Of a DNA stretch of 64,000 nt, positions 7,991-16,811 are shown one piece after another. The position numbers were made by a program, and so were the translations under genes. The notes below the pieces were generated by a model. It was not told where the DNA came from and made no database searches. It was given only the letters and a program-made list of their open reading frames with translations. The stretch spans positions 61,539 through 125,538 of the forward strand of contig CAYJIJ010000001.1 of NCBI GenBank assembly GCA_964370185.1, in the 5' to 3' direction. Origin of the DNA: CAYJEQ01 sp964370185. GTDB lineage: Bacteria; Bacillota; Clostridia; Oscillospirales; Ruminococcaceae. Every line of letters begins with the position of its first letter. Position 1 is the stretch's first letter.

Positions 7991-9814
7991 ATGACACATA
8001 ATACTCATCTTCTAAATTGGATTTCTGAAATGACTATGAAACTTTCCCCCGCAAATGTAGTTTGGGTGGACGGCAGTGAAAAACAGCGTAAGGAACTCAT
8101 TGATATGTCGGTAGCCGAGGGTGAGCTCATTACACTTAATCAAGAAAAATTACCTGGATGCTATCTGCATCGTTCGGATAGAAATGATGTTGCACGTGTG
8201 GAAGACCGTACCTTTATATGCACCACTAACGAAGAAGATGCAGGTGCTACAAATAACTGGATGGATAAGGACGATTGCAAGAAAATGCTTTCCGACATCT
8301 ACACCAATTCTATGAAGGGCAGAACAATGTATGTTGTACCCTTTGTAATGGGGCCTGTTGGCTCTAAATTTGCAAAAGTTGGCGTTGAGATCACCGATTC
8401 CAAATATGTTGTAATAAATATGCTCACCATGACCCATGCTGGTGACGAAGCATTAAAGCAACTGGGGGATAGCGACGATTTCACTCGTTGTATTCACTGC
8501 CTATGCGAAATAAGCCAAGAGAAGAGATATATCTGCCATTTCCCAGAAGAAAACGAAGTTATTTCTGTAAATTCAGGTTATGGTGGAAATGCACTGCTCG
8601 GCAAAAAATGCATGGCTCTCAGAATAGCTTCCTACCTCGGCAAAAAAGAAGGTTGGATGGCTGAGCATATGCTAATTTTAGGGATTGAAAATTCTCGTGG
8701 AGAAACAAAATACATCTCTGCTGCTTTCCCCTCCGCTTGTGGTAAAACAAATCTTGCAATGCTAATCCCACCAGAGGGTTATAGAACACGCGGATACAAA
8801 ATATTCTGCGTTGGCGATGATATTGCATGGATGCATATCGGCGAAGACGGTGGGCTTTGGGCTGTAAATCCTGAAAATGGATTTTTCGGCGTAGCACCCG
8901 GCACAAGTGCAAAAACAAATCCCAATGCACTCGCTTCAACTATGAAGGACACTATATTTACAAATGTAGCGCTAAATGCTGATGATAATACAGTATGGTG
9001 GGAGGGTCTTACCAAAGAAGTTCCCCAAAATCTCATCGACTGGACTGGTGAAGCTTTCGACCCTACCTCGGGCGGTAAAGCCGCTCATCCAAATAGTCGC
9101 TTTACATCCTACGCTAAAAATTGCCCTTGTGTAAGCAAGAGATTTAATGAAGAAGATGGCGAGGGCGCACCTATTTCAGCTATTTTATTCGGTGGTCGCA
9201 GAGCAAAGACTGCTCCCCTTATCTATGAAGCATTCGACTGGAATCATGGCGTATTCGTAGGCTCTTCTATGGCTTCGGAAACAACTGCAGCCGCCGCAGG
9301 TGCGGTAGGTCAAGTTCGTCGTGACCCTATGGCTATGAAGCCTTTCTGCGGATACAATATCGGCGATTATTTCTCCCACTGGCTAAATATGGGAGAAAAG
9401 CTTGGAGATAAAGCACCCCGTATTTTCCATGTAAACTGGTTTAAAACCGATAATGAAGGAAAATTCATCTGGCCTGGCTTTGGGGATAATGTTAGAGTAC
9501 TCGACTGGATACTTGAGCGCTGTGAAGGCAGAGTTAATGCTGTTACCACTCCAATAGGCTACATCCCAAGCATTTATGATTTAGATACTAATGGACTTGA
9601 TTTAACTCTTGCACAGATCACAGAGCTTTTAAATGTTGATAGAGAGCTTTGGAATGAAGAAGTTGAGCTAATTAATGCTTTCTATGAAAAAGTGGGCGAT
9701 TCTCTTCCCGAAGAGCTTAAAAATCAATTAAGCAGGCTTAGAAATGCTGTATCACTCGAGCAAAGCAGCAGTGTAAACTCGGTTTTTAATATGCCTGTGT
9801 GTGTAATGGGTTAA
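7991..9814 (+). CDS. pckG: Phosphoenolpyruvate carboxykinase (GTP)
   Basis: A 607-residue GTP-dependent PEP carboxykinase, interconverting oxaloacetate + GTP and PEP + CO2 + GDP. The GTP-class kinase loop FPSACGKTNLAML (247-258, catalytic Cys250 and Lys252) and the metal-binding VGDDIAWM (274-281) are present; length matches the family. In anaerobes it often works in the carboxylating direction. It has a strong GGGG ribosome site and its own promoter region with a possible operator. It is monocistronic or followed only by a 41-codon membrane peptide. Confidence 0.97.
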   Translation: MTHNTHLLNWISEMTMKLSPANVVWVDGSEKQRKELIDMSVAEGELITLNQEKLPGCYLHRSDRNDVARVEDRTFICTTNEEDAGATNNWMDKDDCKKMLSDIYTNSMKGRTMYVVPFVMGPVGSKFAKVGVEITDSKYVVINMLTMTHAGDEALKQLGDSDDFTRCIHCLCEISQEKRYICHFPEENEVISVNSGYGGNALLGKKCMALRIASYLGKKEGWMAEHMLILGIENSRGETKYISAAFPSACGKTNLAMLIPPEGYRTRGYKIFCVGDDIAWMHIGEDGGLWAVNPENGFFGVAPGTSAKTNPNALASTMKDTIFTNVALNADDNTVWWEGLTKEVPQNLIDWTGEAFDPTSGGKAAHPNSRFTSYAKNCPCVSKRFNEEDGEGAPISAILFGGRRAKTAPLIYEAFDWNHGVFVGSSMASETTAAAAGAVGQVRRDPMAMKPFCGYNIGDYFSHWLNMGEKLGDKAPRIFHVNWFKTDNEGKFIWPGFGDNVRVLDWILERCEGRVNAVTTPIGYIPSIYDLDTNGLDLTLAQITELLNVDRELWNEEVELINAFYEKVGDSLPEELKNQLSRLRNAVSLEQSSSVNSVFNMPVCVMG

Positions 9815-9864
9815 TTTATAGGTATTTACTTATATCTATGATAATTTTATAAGAGGTGATTAAA

Positions 9865-9990
9865 ATGTCTTTACATCACAGGAATAATATGCCATGGAGA
9901 GCTATTACAGCAATTTTATTTACTGCTTTCGGCTGTGCCTCATTTATACTCAGCTGTGTTTGCGGTATGCTTATCATGCGACATAAATAA
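9865..9990 (+). CDS. Small membrane protein, 41 residues
   Basis: A 41-codon gene with a good GAGGTG ribosome site six bases upstream. The predicted peptide has a short polar N-terminus (MSLHHRNNMPW) and then one hydrophobic segment of about 25 residues (AITAILF...GMLIM) ending in RHK. This is a single-pass membrane peptide with three cysteines in or near the membrane segment. It lies 50 bp after pckG and just before a strong hairpin, so it is probably read through from pckG. I do not recognise a family. Confidence 0.55.
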   Translation: MSLHHRNNMPWRAITAILFTAFGCASFILSCVCGMLIMRHK

Positions 9991-10007
9991 TTTTTTAGAT
10001 TAATTTC

Positions 10008-10035
10008 AGAGTTGTCACCTTTGGGTGGCAACTCT
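10008..10035. terminator. Hairpin after the pckG unit
   Basis: A 12-bp stem (AGAGTTGTCACC with GGTGGCAACTCT, one T-G pair) around TTTG. It is followed by a run of A rather than T on the plus strand, so it is a weak terminator or a processing hairpin. Confidence 0.5.
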
Positions 10036-10050
10036 AAAAAATTTACTGAT

Positions 10051-10092
10051 TTTATGCTCTTTCCTCTCCCTTTTTGGAGGAAAGGGCATAAA
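10051..10092. repeat. Palindrome of the TTTATGCTCTT family, copy 1
   Basis: A 16-bp stem (TTTATGCTCTTTCCTC with GAGGAAAGGGCATAAA, one T-G pair) and a ten-base loop. Its outer core matches the palindrome at 23956-24010 (TTTATGCTCTT...AGAGCATAAA). Both lie after plus-strand ABC or metabolic units. It may be a terminator or a dispersed palindromic repeat. Confidence 0.5.
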
Positions 10093-10297
10093 TGAGTTAT
10101 TGGAGATTGTGCCGTATTATAGTAGTACGGCAATGCTTAATTTTATTTGTACAAGCAAAAAATTTGTGGTACAATAATTATTAGCAATCCAAAATCCACA
10201 AAAAAATATAGCTATTTATTAATTTTATGACTACCTATATTTACTTTGCTACATATTAAAACCGTACTATACCACATCACTTAAAAAGGAGCAAAAA

Positions 10298-11512
10298 ATG
10301 CATTACATACAGTTATCTGCAAAATTATCCTCGCTTTTCATACTGAGGAATTTAAATAATTTCGCCACTGTTAAGGCGATGAATAATATGCTTAAATCAA
10401 CAAATACCTCACCCGAAGAATTTTGTGCCGCATACAGCGATTATATGGCACGTAGCCTAAAAAAACCGCTCGATATCTCTATAATGGAAGCTGTGCATTA
10501 TGATGAGAATTTGATTTGCCGTCATATAAGAAATAATAGTTTTGACAATCTTCCTAATGAGCTTAAGGAAAGCACTGATTATGATTTAAAGACTATTTCT
10601 CAACTTTTAAGTGTCAGTTCGGAAGAGATTATAAATCATATGGCAAAAAAGCACCCCGACTGGAGTGACATTTTGCTCTCGATGCCAAAATACACTCTAC
10701 CAAGCCAACTTTCGGTAAATTCGCATAATGACCTAATAGAGTTTTACCGCAAAAATGGATATGGTTTTTTTGCAAAAGGCACTGCTTACTATTTTGAGGA
10801 TAATCTACCTCACAAGGCGCCAACCTCCGACCCCATTACCCTTTCCGAGCTTTGGGGATATGAAAAGGAAAAGGCTGTAATCATACAAAATACAAAGGCA
10901 TTTTTATCGGGTAAACCTTGCAATAATATGCTTCTTTATGGAGATAAGGGCACGGGAAAATCCTCCACTGTTAAGGCTGTGGTAAATGAATTTGCTGATA
11001 GAGGTCTTAAAATTATTGAAGTGAAATTAAACCAAATTGAGAATTTCCCACGCCTTTATGGTTATATAGCTGCAAGCCCATTTAAGTTTATTGTACTTCT
11101 TGACGACATCAGCTTCTCAGAGCTTGATAACACATACTCTTCCCTAAAGGCATTTATCGAAGGTGGTGTTACAGCAAAACCTGAAAACATGATTATATAT
11201 GCCACTTCAAACCGCAAAAATATGGTGGTTGAAAAATTCTCCGACCGTGAGGGAGATGAAGTGAGGGTGAGGGATGCCATGCAAAGTGCTTCTTCCCTTT
11301 CCGATAGATTTGGCGTAGAAGTAACATTTTTTAATTTGGACAAACCCGCCTATCTCGCACTTGTTAAAGAGCTTTGCGATAATGAGAAAATAGCTATTGA
11401 GGAAAATGAGCTATTTTTACTCGCAGAGAGATTTGCCACATATAAAAGTGGACGCTCTCCACGAACAGCAAGGCAGTTTATTAATGATTTGCTATCGAAA
11501 GCTGACGATTAA
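10298..11512 (+). CDS. DUF815 family AAA-type ATPase
   Basis: A 404-residue ATPase. Walker A is GDKGTGKS (215-222) and Walker B lies in FIVLLDDISFSELD (about 262-275). The C-terminal GRSPRTARQFINDLL motif is typical of DUF815 proteins, which resemble DnaC/AAA loaders; their partner is unknown. The first 180 residues are helical and lack a known domain. The start has AAAAGGAG six bases upstream. It stands alone, about 200 bp after the last palindrome, with an XRE regulator following at 11618. Confidence 0.85.
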   Translation: MHYIQLSAKLSSLFILRNLNNFATVKAMNNMLKSTNTSPEEFCAAYSDYMARSLKKPLDISIMEAVHYDENLICRHIRNNSFDNLPNELKESTDYDLKTISQLLSVSSEEIINHMAKKHPDWSDILLSMPKYTLPSQLSVNSHNDLIEFYRKNGYGFFAKGTAYYFEDNLPHKAPTSDPITLSELWGYEKEKAVIIQNTKAFLSGKPCNNMLLYGDKGTGKSSTVKAVVNEFADRGLKIIEVKLNQIENFPRLYGYIAASPFKFIVLLDDISFSELDNTYSSLKAFIEGGVTAKPENMIIYATSNRKNMVVEKFSDREGDEVRVRDAMQSASSLSDRFGVEVTFFNLDKPAYLALVKELCDNEKIAIEENELFLLAERFATYKSGRSPRTARQFINDLLSKADD

Positions 11513-11617
11513 AGGGATTTTTAGTTATGTTTCTACACAATATTAATAATTGTATATTTATTTATTGATTTCATCAATGGAAAAGCTTTTATAATTAAAA
11601 TTTGCTGAGGTGAAATT

Positions 11618-11857
11618 ATGAGAATAGAAGTATTAAAATTTGAGAGGATAAGAAATCTCAGAATTGAAAAAGGTTATACCCAAAAGGAAATTGCCGACAT
11701 TTTAAATGTCAAACAAAATACCTATTCACAATATGAAATTGGTGTTTTAAACTATCCTATTGATGTTTTAATTAAATTAGCAAAATTTTATAACACCAGT
11801 ACCGATTATTTATTGGACTTAACCGATAGTCCGCTCCCATATAAACGCAGGGCATAA
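11618..11857 (+). CDS. XRE-family helix-turn-helix regulator
   Basis: A 79-residue single-domain Cro/C1-type DNA-binding protein. The helix-turn-helix runs over residues 11-55: IRNLRIEKGYTQKEIADIL, KQNTYSQYE, then IDVLIKLAKFYNTSTDYLL, the classical XRE ending. There is no effector domain. It has a GAGGTG ribosome site. Target genes are not evident; the upstream DUF815 gene is the nearest same-strand neighbour. A strong palindrome follows it. Confidence 0.9.
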   Translation: MRIEVLKFERIRNLRIEKGYTQKEIADILNVKQNTYSQYEIGVLNYPIDVLIKLAKFYNTSTDYLLDLTDSPLPYKRRA

Positions 11858-11923
11858 ACAATGGCAGTCTTGCTCCCCACTTTGCAATATTGGCTGATTT
11901 AGGGGGGAAGTTTTCCCCTTAGC

Positions 11924-11973
11924 ATTTTAGGGACATTCACTACTGCATGGGCAGTGGTGAATGTCCCTAAAAT
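11924..11973. repeat. Near-perfect 23-bp palindrome
   Basis: Left arm 11924-11946 (ATTTTAGGGACATTCAC plus TACTGC) and right arm 11951-11973 pair over 23 bp with one T-G pair and an ATGG loop. It lies between convergent genes (the XRE regulator and the YdcF-like gene). A smaller hairpin (AGGGGGGAA/TTCCCCTT) sits just before it. Possible roles are a bidirectional terminator or a REP/MITE-like mobile palindrome. Confidence 0.6.
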
Positions 11974-11989
11974 ATTACCCTAATACAAG

Positions 11990-12748
11990 TTACCTTAATA
12001 TTATCATCTCAAATATCGCTGCAAATTCTCTTACATAATACCCCGGTGCAAGGCTTGGCGCAGAAAAAGAGCCTGCCCCATGGGGTGCAAGCCCCTGCTC
12101 CCTCGCATGGTATGCTGCCCTGAATTGGTGAAAATCATCAGTGGCGATAATTACATTCTCAGAGAGATTGTTTTCGCTAATTATTTCTGCGGAAAATTTG
12201 ATATTTGTTTCAGTGTCGATGGAATTTTCCTCGGTAAATATCCTTTCTTCCGCTATTCCATGCTGGGTAAGATACATTTTCATAACTTCCGCTTCGGAGT
12301 ACTCATCACCCTCGCTCCTCCCACCCGACACAATGCACACCGACTCAGGGTTTTTATTAAGCTCGTCAAGTCCTGCATTTAATCTGTGCCTAAGCATGGT
12401 CGAGGGTGTATCACCATGCACTGCGCAACCTAAAACAATAACCGTGGCTGGCTCTTCTCCGTTATAATTTGTAAAATATGAGGCTATTAGCATTAACGAT
12501 AGCATAGTAATCCCCGCCATTGTTGCCGCTTCTACGAAAAATTTGCATACTTTATTAAGCTTGTTGGAGAGCCTTTCCCCATAAAATATATAGAAAATCA
12601 CTGCAGTGCCATACAGGCTTAAAAGTAGTGTACCTGTGTGTAGGTATCCAAATAAAATGGGCATTGCTCCAAATATCCAACAAAACATTCCAAAAATTGC
12701 GAAGATTTTTTTACTCAGTGTAAGATTTATAAAACTTTTAAAATTCAT
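11990..12748 (-). CDS. YdcF/SanA (DUF218) family membrane protein
   Basis: A protein of about 252 residues with three hydrophobic segments in the first 90 residues, then an extracellular DUF218 domain. The domain starts VIVLGCAV, contains RLNAGLDELN and VSGGRSEGDEYSEAEVM, then TNIKFS and ATDDFHQFRAAYHARE. These match the YdcF/SanA/ElyC group, implicated in cell-envelope metabolism; no reaction is settled. The start is uncertain: ATG 12748 gives a plausible topology but its GGA is about 14 bases upstream. A TTG at 12850 would add 34 residues with no ribosome site. It converges on the XRE gene. Confidence 0.8.
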   Translation of the reverse strand: MNFKSFINLTLSKKIFAIFGMFCWIFGAMPILFGYLHTGTLLLSLYGTAVIFYIFYGERLSNKLNKVCKFFVEAATMAGITMLSLMLIASYFTNYNGEEPATVIVLGCAVHGDTPSTMLRHRLNAGLDELNKNPESVCIVSGGRSEGDEYSEAEVMKMYLTQHGIAEERIFTEENSIDTETNIKFSAEIISENNLSENVIIATDDFHQFRAAYHAREQGLAPHGAGSFSAPSLAPGYYVREFAAIFEMIILR

Positions 12749-12915
12749 AGCTATATACTGTATATCCTTTGTGTCGAAATTAGGGAGGCAATCGCATTTT
12801 TTGTCTGCGTCTCCCAAAATAATTGTAAATGATTTTATTATATATATCAAGCTATTTCAGTAAATTATTTGATATTTCAGCTATGCTTAAATGAGAGGTG
12901 CGAAGATATTATTTC

Positions 12916-14466
12916 TTACAAAAATATTTCTGCTCCAGGTCCCGGTGGAAGCTCGGCAGCAATCCAAATTACGAGCAGTGTAAACCAACCTAATAAAAAT
13001 GAAATGCTGTAAGGTAGCATAGTTGATATAAGTGTCCCCATGCCGCATTTCGAGTCATACTTTTTTGAAAACACCACTATCATGGCAAAATAGCTCATTA
13101 AGGGTGTGATGATATTTGTGCAGGAGTCCCCTATTCTAAACGCCATCTGAGTGAGCTCGGGGCTGTATCCAAGTAGCATGAACATCGGCACGAACACGGG
13201 TGCGAGTATCGTCCATTTTGCCGATGCCGAGCCCATAAACAGATTTATAAAGGCGGAAAAGAGGACGAATAGAAGCATTAGTGGAATTGCACCAATGCCT
13301 GAATTTTCAAAAAACTCTGCTCCGCTCACGGCTATTATTGTTCCAAGATTTGTGTATTCAAAATAGGCTATGAACTGCGCCGCCACAAACGCCAACGCTA
13401 TATATCCACCCATCGTGGACATCGACTCTTCAAGTGCTTTGCAAACATCCCTCTCACTCTTAAACACACCACTGCTAAACCCATATGCCACAGCAGGAAT
13501 TAGAAAAAACAGTGCTATCAGCGGAATTATGCTCGCCATAAAGGGGGAATTTTCTATTATGCTGCCTGTTTCAGCATTGCGCAGAAAACTGCTCTGTGGA
13601 TATAAAAGAGCTATAATTATCCCAATAAATACAAATATAGAAATCCCTGCCGCCACAAGCCCCCTCACTTCGCTTTTTTCAAGTGAGGATGCCACAGTTT
13701 CAGAGTTTTGCTCCAATGCATTTGCACTTCTAAGCTTTGGCTCTACAATGAAATCGGTGACAAGCCAGCCTATAATTGTTATTAAAAATGTAGAAGCTAT
13801 CATAAAATACCAGTTTGCAGTAGCTTCCACAGTGTAATTTGGATCTACCATCTTCACTGCTTCGGTGGTGATTCCTGCAAGCATGGGGTCGAGTGTGCCG
13901 ATGATTAGATTGGCCGAAAATCCTCCCGATACCCCTGCAAATGCCGCGGCAATTCCAGCCAAAGGATGCCTGCCATAAGCGGAGAACATCAGTGCGCCGA
14001 CAGGTATAAGTACCACATAACCTGCATCGGAGGCAACATTAGACATTATCCCCAAAAACACCACCGTGGGAGCAATGAATTTTTTGGGAGTAATTTTTAC
14101 TGCACCTTTAAGCATTGCAGAAATAAGCCCACTGCTCTCGGCAACTCCAACTCCAAGCATTGACACAAGCACAGTGCCAAGTGGCGCAAAGCTTGTAAAA
14201 TTAGTAACCGAAGAAGTGAATATAAAGGAAAGTCCATCACGGGAAAGTAGGCTGTTTGGAGTGATGGACTGCCTTTTTATTTCGTTTGTGCTTCTATCGA
14301 TTATATCTCCCACGACTGACAGATTATATGCATCCGCCACAGCGGAGATTAAAATAATTGTTAGTGCAAAGAGAGCAAAGAGCGTAATTGGATGTGGGAG
14401 TTTATTGCCTATCTGCTCTATGGTTGTAAGAAATGAGGTAATTATTGATTTTTTTTCTTTATTCAT
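12916..14466 (-). CDS. abgT: AbgT family transporter
   Basis: A 516-residue integral membrane protein of the AbgT family (p-aminobenzoyl-glutamate importer in E. coli; some relatives export sulfonamides). The N-terminus (NKLPHPITLFALFAL), a VASDAGYVVLIPVGALMF segment and the later FMGSASAKWTILAPVFVPMF segment are family hallmarks. About 11-13 hydrophobic segments are visible. ATG 14466 is chosen because GGAGG lies six bases upstream; an extension to 14508 lacks a ribosome site. It is a single gene with no folate or peptidase gene next to it. Confidence 0.93.
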   Translation of the reverse strand: MNKEKKSIITSFLTTIEQIGNKLPHPITLFALFALTIILISAVADAYNLSVVGDIIDRSTNEIKRQSITPNSLLSRDGLSFIFTSSVTNFTSFAPLGTVLVSMLGVGVAESSGLISAMLKGAVKITPKKFIAPTVVFLGIMSNVASDAGYVVLIPVGALMFSAYGRHPLAGIAAAFAGVSGGFSANLIIGTLDPMLAGITTEAVKMVDPNYTVEATANWYFMIASTFLITIIGWLVTDFIVEPKLRSANALEQNSETVASSLEKSEVRGLVAAGISIFVFIGIIIALLYPQSSFLRNAETGSIIENSPFMASIIPLIALFFLIPAVAYGFSSGVFKSERDVCKALEESMSTMGGYIALAFVAAQFIAYFEYTNLGTIIAVSGAEFFENSGIGAIPLMLLFVLFSAFINLFMGSASAKWTILAPVFVPMFMLLGYSPELTQMAFRIGDSCTNIITPLMSYFAMIVVFSKKYDSKCGMGTLISTMLPYSISFLLGWFTLLVIWIAAELPPGPGAEIFL

Positions 14467-14516
14467 GCATGCCCTCCTACATATTGGCACAAAAATATGA
14501 TGACCCACTAAGTACT

Positions 14517-14588
14517 TTAAGCCTGCGAAGATTTACATGTTACTTTTATATCTATTATATTTTGCATAAACTCGCTGACTTTATTCAT
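14517..14588 (-). other. 23-codon open reading frame attached to leader repeat copy 3
   Basis: An ATG-initiated 23-codon frame (starting MNKVSEFMQNII) begins exactly where tsaD and rpe begin relative to their leader copies. It ends 50 bp upstream of abgT. It may be a leader peptide, a decayed gene start, or chance. Low confidence that it is translated. Confidence 0.25.
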
Positions 14589-14649
14589 ATTTATGACCAC
14601 TGCTTTCTGCAATAGGCACAAAACAATCAAAAAACGGCTTTTAATAGAC
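14589..14649 (-). repeat. Leader repeat copy 3 (internal deletion)
   Basis: On the minus strand this matches both ends of the tsaD leader: the AAAAGCCGTTTTT start and the TTGTTTTGTGCC...GGTCATAAAT end. The intervening hairpin halves are missing. In the tsaD copy the missing part is bounded by two CCGTTTTT direct repeats, so the deletion looks like recombination or slippage between them. It lies between hxlR and abgT. Confidence 0.6.
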
Positions 14650-14680
14650 TAAATTTGAAGGAAAACCCATGCAAAAGAAT

Positions 14681-14706
14681 TGAGGGGTATTTCTACCCCC
14701 CAATCC
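14681..14706 (-). terminator. Terminator of hxlR-type regulator
   Basis: An 11-bp stem (ATTGGGGGGTA with TACCCCTCAAT on the minus strand) and a short loop, followed by TCTTTTG. It lies 16 bp after the HxlR stop codon. Confidence 0.65.
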
Positions 14707-14721
14707 AATAATTATACTCTT

Positions 14722-15045
14722 TTACTCCTCTGCAATGCTCTTCTTGTATTCACTTCCCCAAAGCTCCATAGCGTGCAGGACGGGATGCAGACTCTCACCC
14801 AATTCTGTGAGTGAATATTCCACTTTCGGTGGAACTTCTGCATATACTTTTCTGTTTATTAAGCCATTTGCCTCCATCTGCCTTAAATTTGAGGTGAGGA
14901 CTTTTTGCGAGATGTTTCCCACTGATTTTTTTAGCTCCCCAAAACGCTTTGTGCCACTGCCTAAATCACGCAAAATTAATATTTTCCATTTATCGCTTAT
15001 AAGCGTTAGGGTGGTTTCTATGGGGCAGGCAGGTAATTTATTCAT
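14722..15045 (-). CDS. HxlR-family transcriptional regulator
   Basis: A 107-residue winged-helix regulator of the HxlR type: CPIETTLTLISDKWKILILRDL, RFGELKKSVGNISQKVLTSNLRQMEANGLI and the wing VPPKVEYSLTELG. It has one N-terminal cysteine (Cys7) at the position used for redox or electrophile sensing in several relatives. It is divergent from the amino-acid ABC operon that starts at 15187, with 141 bp between them, so it probably regulates that operon or itself. GTAACTAAG and TTTGTAA-type sequences between the genes could be its sites. Confidence 0.9.
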   Translation of the reverse strand: MNKLPACPIETTLTLISDKWKILILRDLGSGTKRFGELKKSVGNISQKVLTSNLRQMEANGLINRKVYAEVPPKVEYSLTELGESLHPVLHAMELWGSEYKKSIAEE

Positions 15046-15186
15046 TATAACTATACTCCTTTAGTATCTATTTGTAACTAAGACACAAAAAAGTGCTTAC
15101 TTTACAAAACGCCAATATAGATATAAAATAGCATATATAGAAATTATTGTCAATAAAGTTCATTTTATTTAAAGGAGACATTAAAA
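15046..15186. promoter_or_regulatory. Divergent regulatory region (HxlR / amino-acid ABC)
   Basis: The 141-bp divergent intergenic region holds two opposing promoters by position. GTATCTATTTGTAACTAAG and the related TGCTTACTTTACAAAACG look like half-site repeats for a winged-helix protein. The exact promoter boxes are not clear. Confidence 0.35.
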
Positions 15187-16077
15187 ATGAAGAAAATTCT
15201 ATCACTATTACTTGCATCTTGCATGCTATTTTCACTTTCCGCTTGTAGCTCCACTGCCGATTCCTCAGAAGAGGCTACATCCCAAGATGAAGTACAAGGC
15301 GAAGCTATTGATGAAAAGGAAGTACTGCGTGTGGGTATGGATTTAACTTTCCCACCATACTCCTATATCGGTGACGACGGTGAGCCCGCAGGGCTCGAAC
15401 CCACCATAGCCGCGGCTTTTGCTGAGTATCTCGGAATGGAGCTTGAAATTGTAAATACCGATTTTTCGCTTTTAATCCCTGCACTGCAAACAGGTGATGT
15501 GGACATACTCATTCCCGATATGACCAGAACAGCCGAGCGTGAACAGCAGGTTGATTTCTCCGACGGATACAGATATACACAGTCCTTAGCACTTGTAAAT
15601 AAAGAATTTGCCGTGGCAAATAATATCACTGACGACATGTCACCGGAAGAATTTTTCCATCTCGCAGGCTCTAAATTCATAGGTCTTGCAGGGACTTTAG
15701 GCGTTTTAGTGCCTCAACAGTACGGCGCCGAAGTGGTTGAAATCACCGAAATAGGCACGGGGATTTTAGAGGTAGCAAATGGACAATCCACTGCACTTAT
15801 AGCTTCCACTGAAGTGCTTGGATTCCATGCGGCAAACCCCGATACAACTATACTGTACAGCGGCATCGGCAACTGGATGGAAGCTTGCTTTGTGGTAAAT
15901 AAGGGCGACACTGAGTTGCTTGAAAAATCCAATGCATTTATCGCTACAATGTATGAAGAGGGTGGCCTTTTCGACCAAATCAGAGAAGAATTTGACGAAA
16001 TAATCTCCGACTATCTTCAAAGCGAAGAAGTTGGACTTGATTATATAGTTATGCGTCCGGAAGGATTTAACAACTAA
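15187..16077 (+). CDS. Amino-acid ABC transporter substrate-binding lipoprotein
   Basis: A 296-residue type-3 (polar amino acid) solute-binding protein. The lipoprotein signal is MKKILSLLLASCMLFSLSAC with the acylated Cys at residue 20. After an acidic linker comes the mature fold: LRVGMDLTFPPYSYI, LIPALQTGDVDILIPDMTRTAERE and VDFSDGYRYTQS, the usual ligand-binding segments. It captures a polar amino acid outside the cell; the exact ligand cannot be read. It is the first gene of a three-gene unit, its stop overlapping the permease start (TAATG). Good AAAGGAG ribosome site. Confidence 0.93.
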   Translation: MKKILSLLLASCMLFSLSACSSTADSSEEATSQDEVQGEAIDEKEVLRVGMDLTFPPYSYIGDDGEPAGLEPTIAAAFAEYLGMELEIVNTDFSLLIPALQTGDVDILIPDMTRTAEREQQVDFSDGYRYTQSLALVNKEFAVANNITDDMSPEEFFHLAGSKFIGLAGTLGVLVPQQYGAEVVEITEIGTGILEVANGQSTALIASTEVLGFHAANPDTTILYSGIGNWMEACFVVNKGDTELLEKSNAFIATMYEEGGLFDQIREEFDEIISDYLQSEEVGLDYIVMRPEGFNN

Positions 16078-16811
16078 TGAAAAAGTCTGCAAAAACACAG
16101 TATGCTCTCGTAATTTTGTTATTTGTGGCGGCGATAGTTTATGCACTGTTTTTCTCAACTTCTGCCGCTCCACAATACAATATGATACTCTCCCAAAGTG
16201 ATTTATTACTCGAAGCGTTTTGGGGCACTATTTGGATAAGCTTAGTCACTTTAATTGGCTCACTGATTTTAGGGTTTGTGCTCTTTATGATGTTGCGCTC
16301 TAAAATAGTGTTTATAAAAGCGATATCCGATGTGTTAAACGAGATTATCATGGGCACCCCACTGATTATTATGATTTTTTTAATTGTATATGTGCTTGGC
16401 CCTGTAATAAACTATGGCGACAAGCTTGTGCTGGGTATAGTGGCACTTATTCTATATAATGCGCCCTATGTGGCAAATGCATATGAGACCACTGCCGCAG
16501 TTGTTGATGCAGAGCAATATACAGTCATGGATTTATACGGCTTTAAATGGTATCAAAGGTATATTTACATAATAATTCCCCAGATGATAAAGCCCTTTAT
16601 CCCCTCGCTTATAAATAATTTGTCGAGTGTTATTAAAAGCTCTTCCCTCTTAAACATAATTGCGGTAACGGAAATTACCTATATCACCACAGCCATCGCC
16701 TCAAGGAATTTTGCATTTATCGAGGGGTATTATGTAATGTGGCTAATGTATTTAGTGGTAACGATTCCACTCTCCTTGATTGCAAAGTATTTTGGAAGGA
16801 GGATGGCATAA
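16077..16811 (+). CDS. Amino-acid ABC transporter permease
   Basis: A 244-residue HisM/GlnP-type permease with an N-terminal membrane helix and a five-helix core. The segment EAFWGTIWISLVTLIGSLILGF opens the core; AYETTAAVVDAEQYTVMDLYGFKWYQRYIYIIIPQMIKPFIPSL is the EAA loop that contacts the ATPase. TAATG overlaps at both ends with the binding protein and ATPase genes show translational coupling. The EAA sequence is somewhat diverged (DAEQY instead of EAARSLG). Confidence 0.92.
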   Translation: MKKSAKTQYALVILLFVAAIVYALFFSTSAAPQYNMILSQSDLLLEAFWGTIWISLVTLIGSLILGFVLFMMLRSKIVFIKAISDVLNEIIMGTPLIIMIFLIVYVLGPVINYGDKLVLGIVALILYNAPYVANAYETTAAVVDAEQYTVMDLYGFKWYQRYIYIIIPQMIKPFIPSLINNLSSVIKSSSLLNIIAVTEITYITTAIASRNFAFIEGYYVMWLMYLVVTIPLSLIAKYFGRRMA

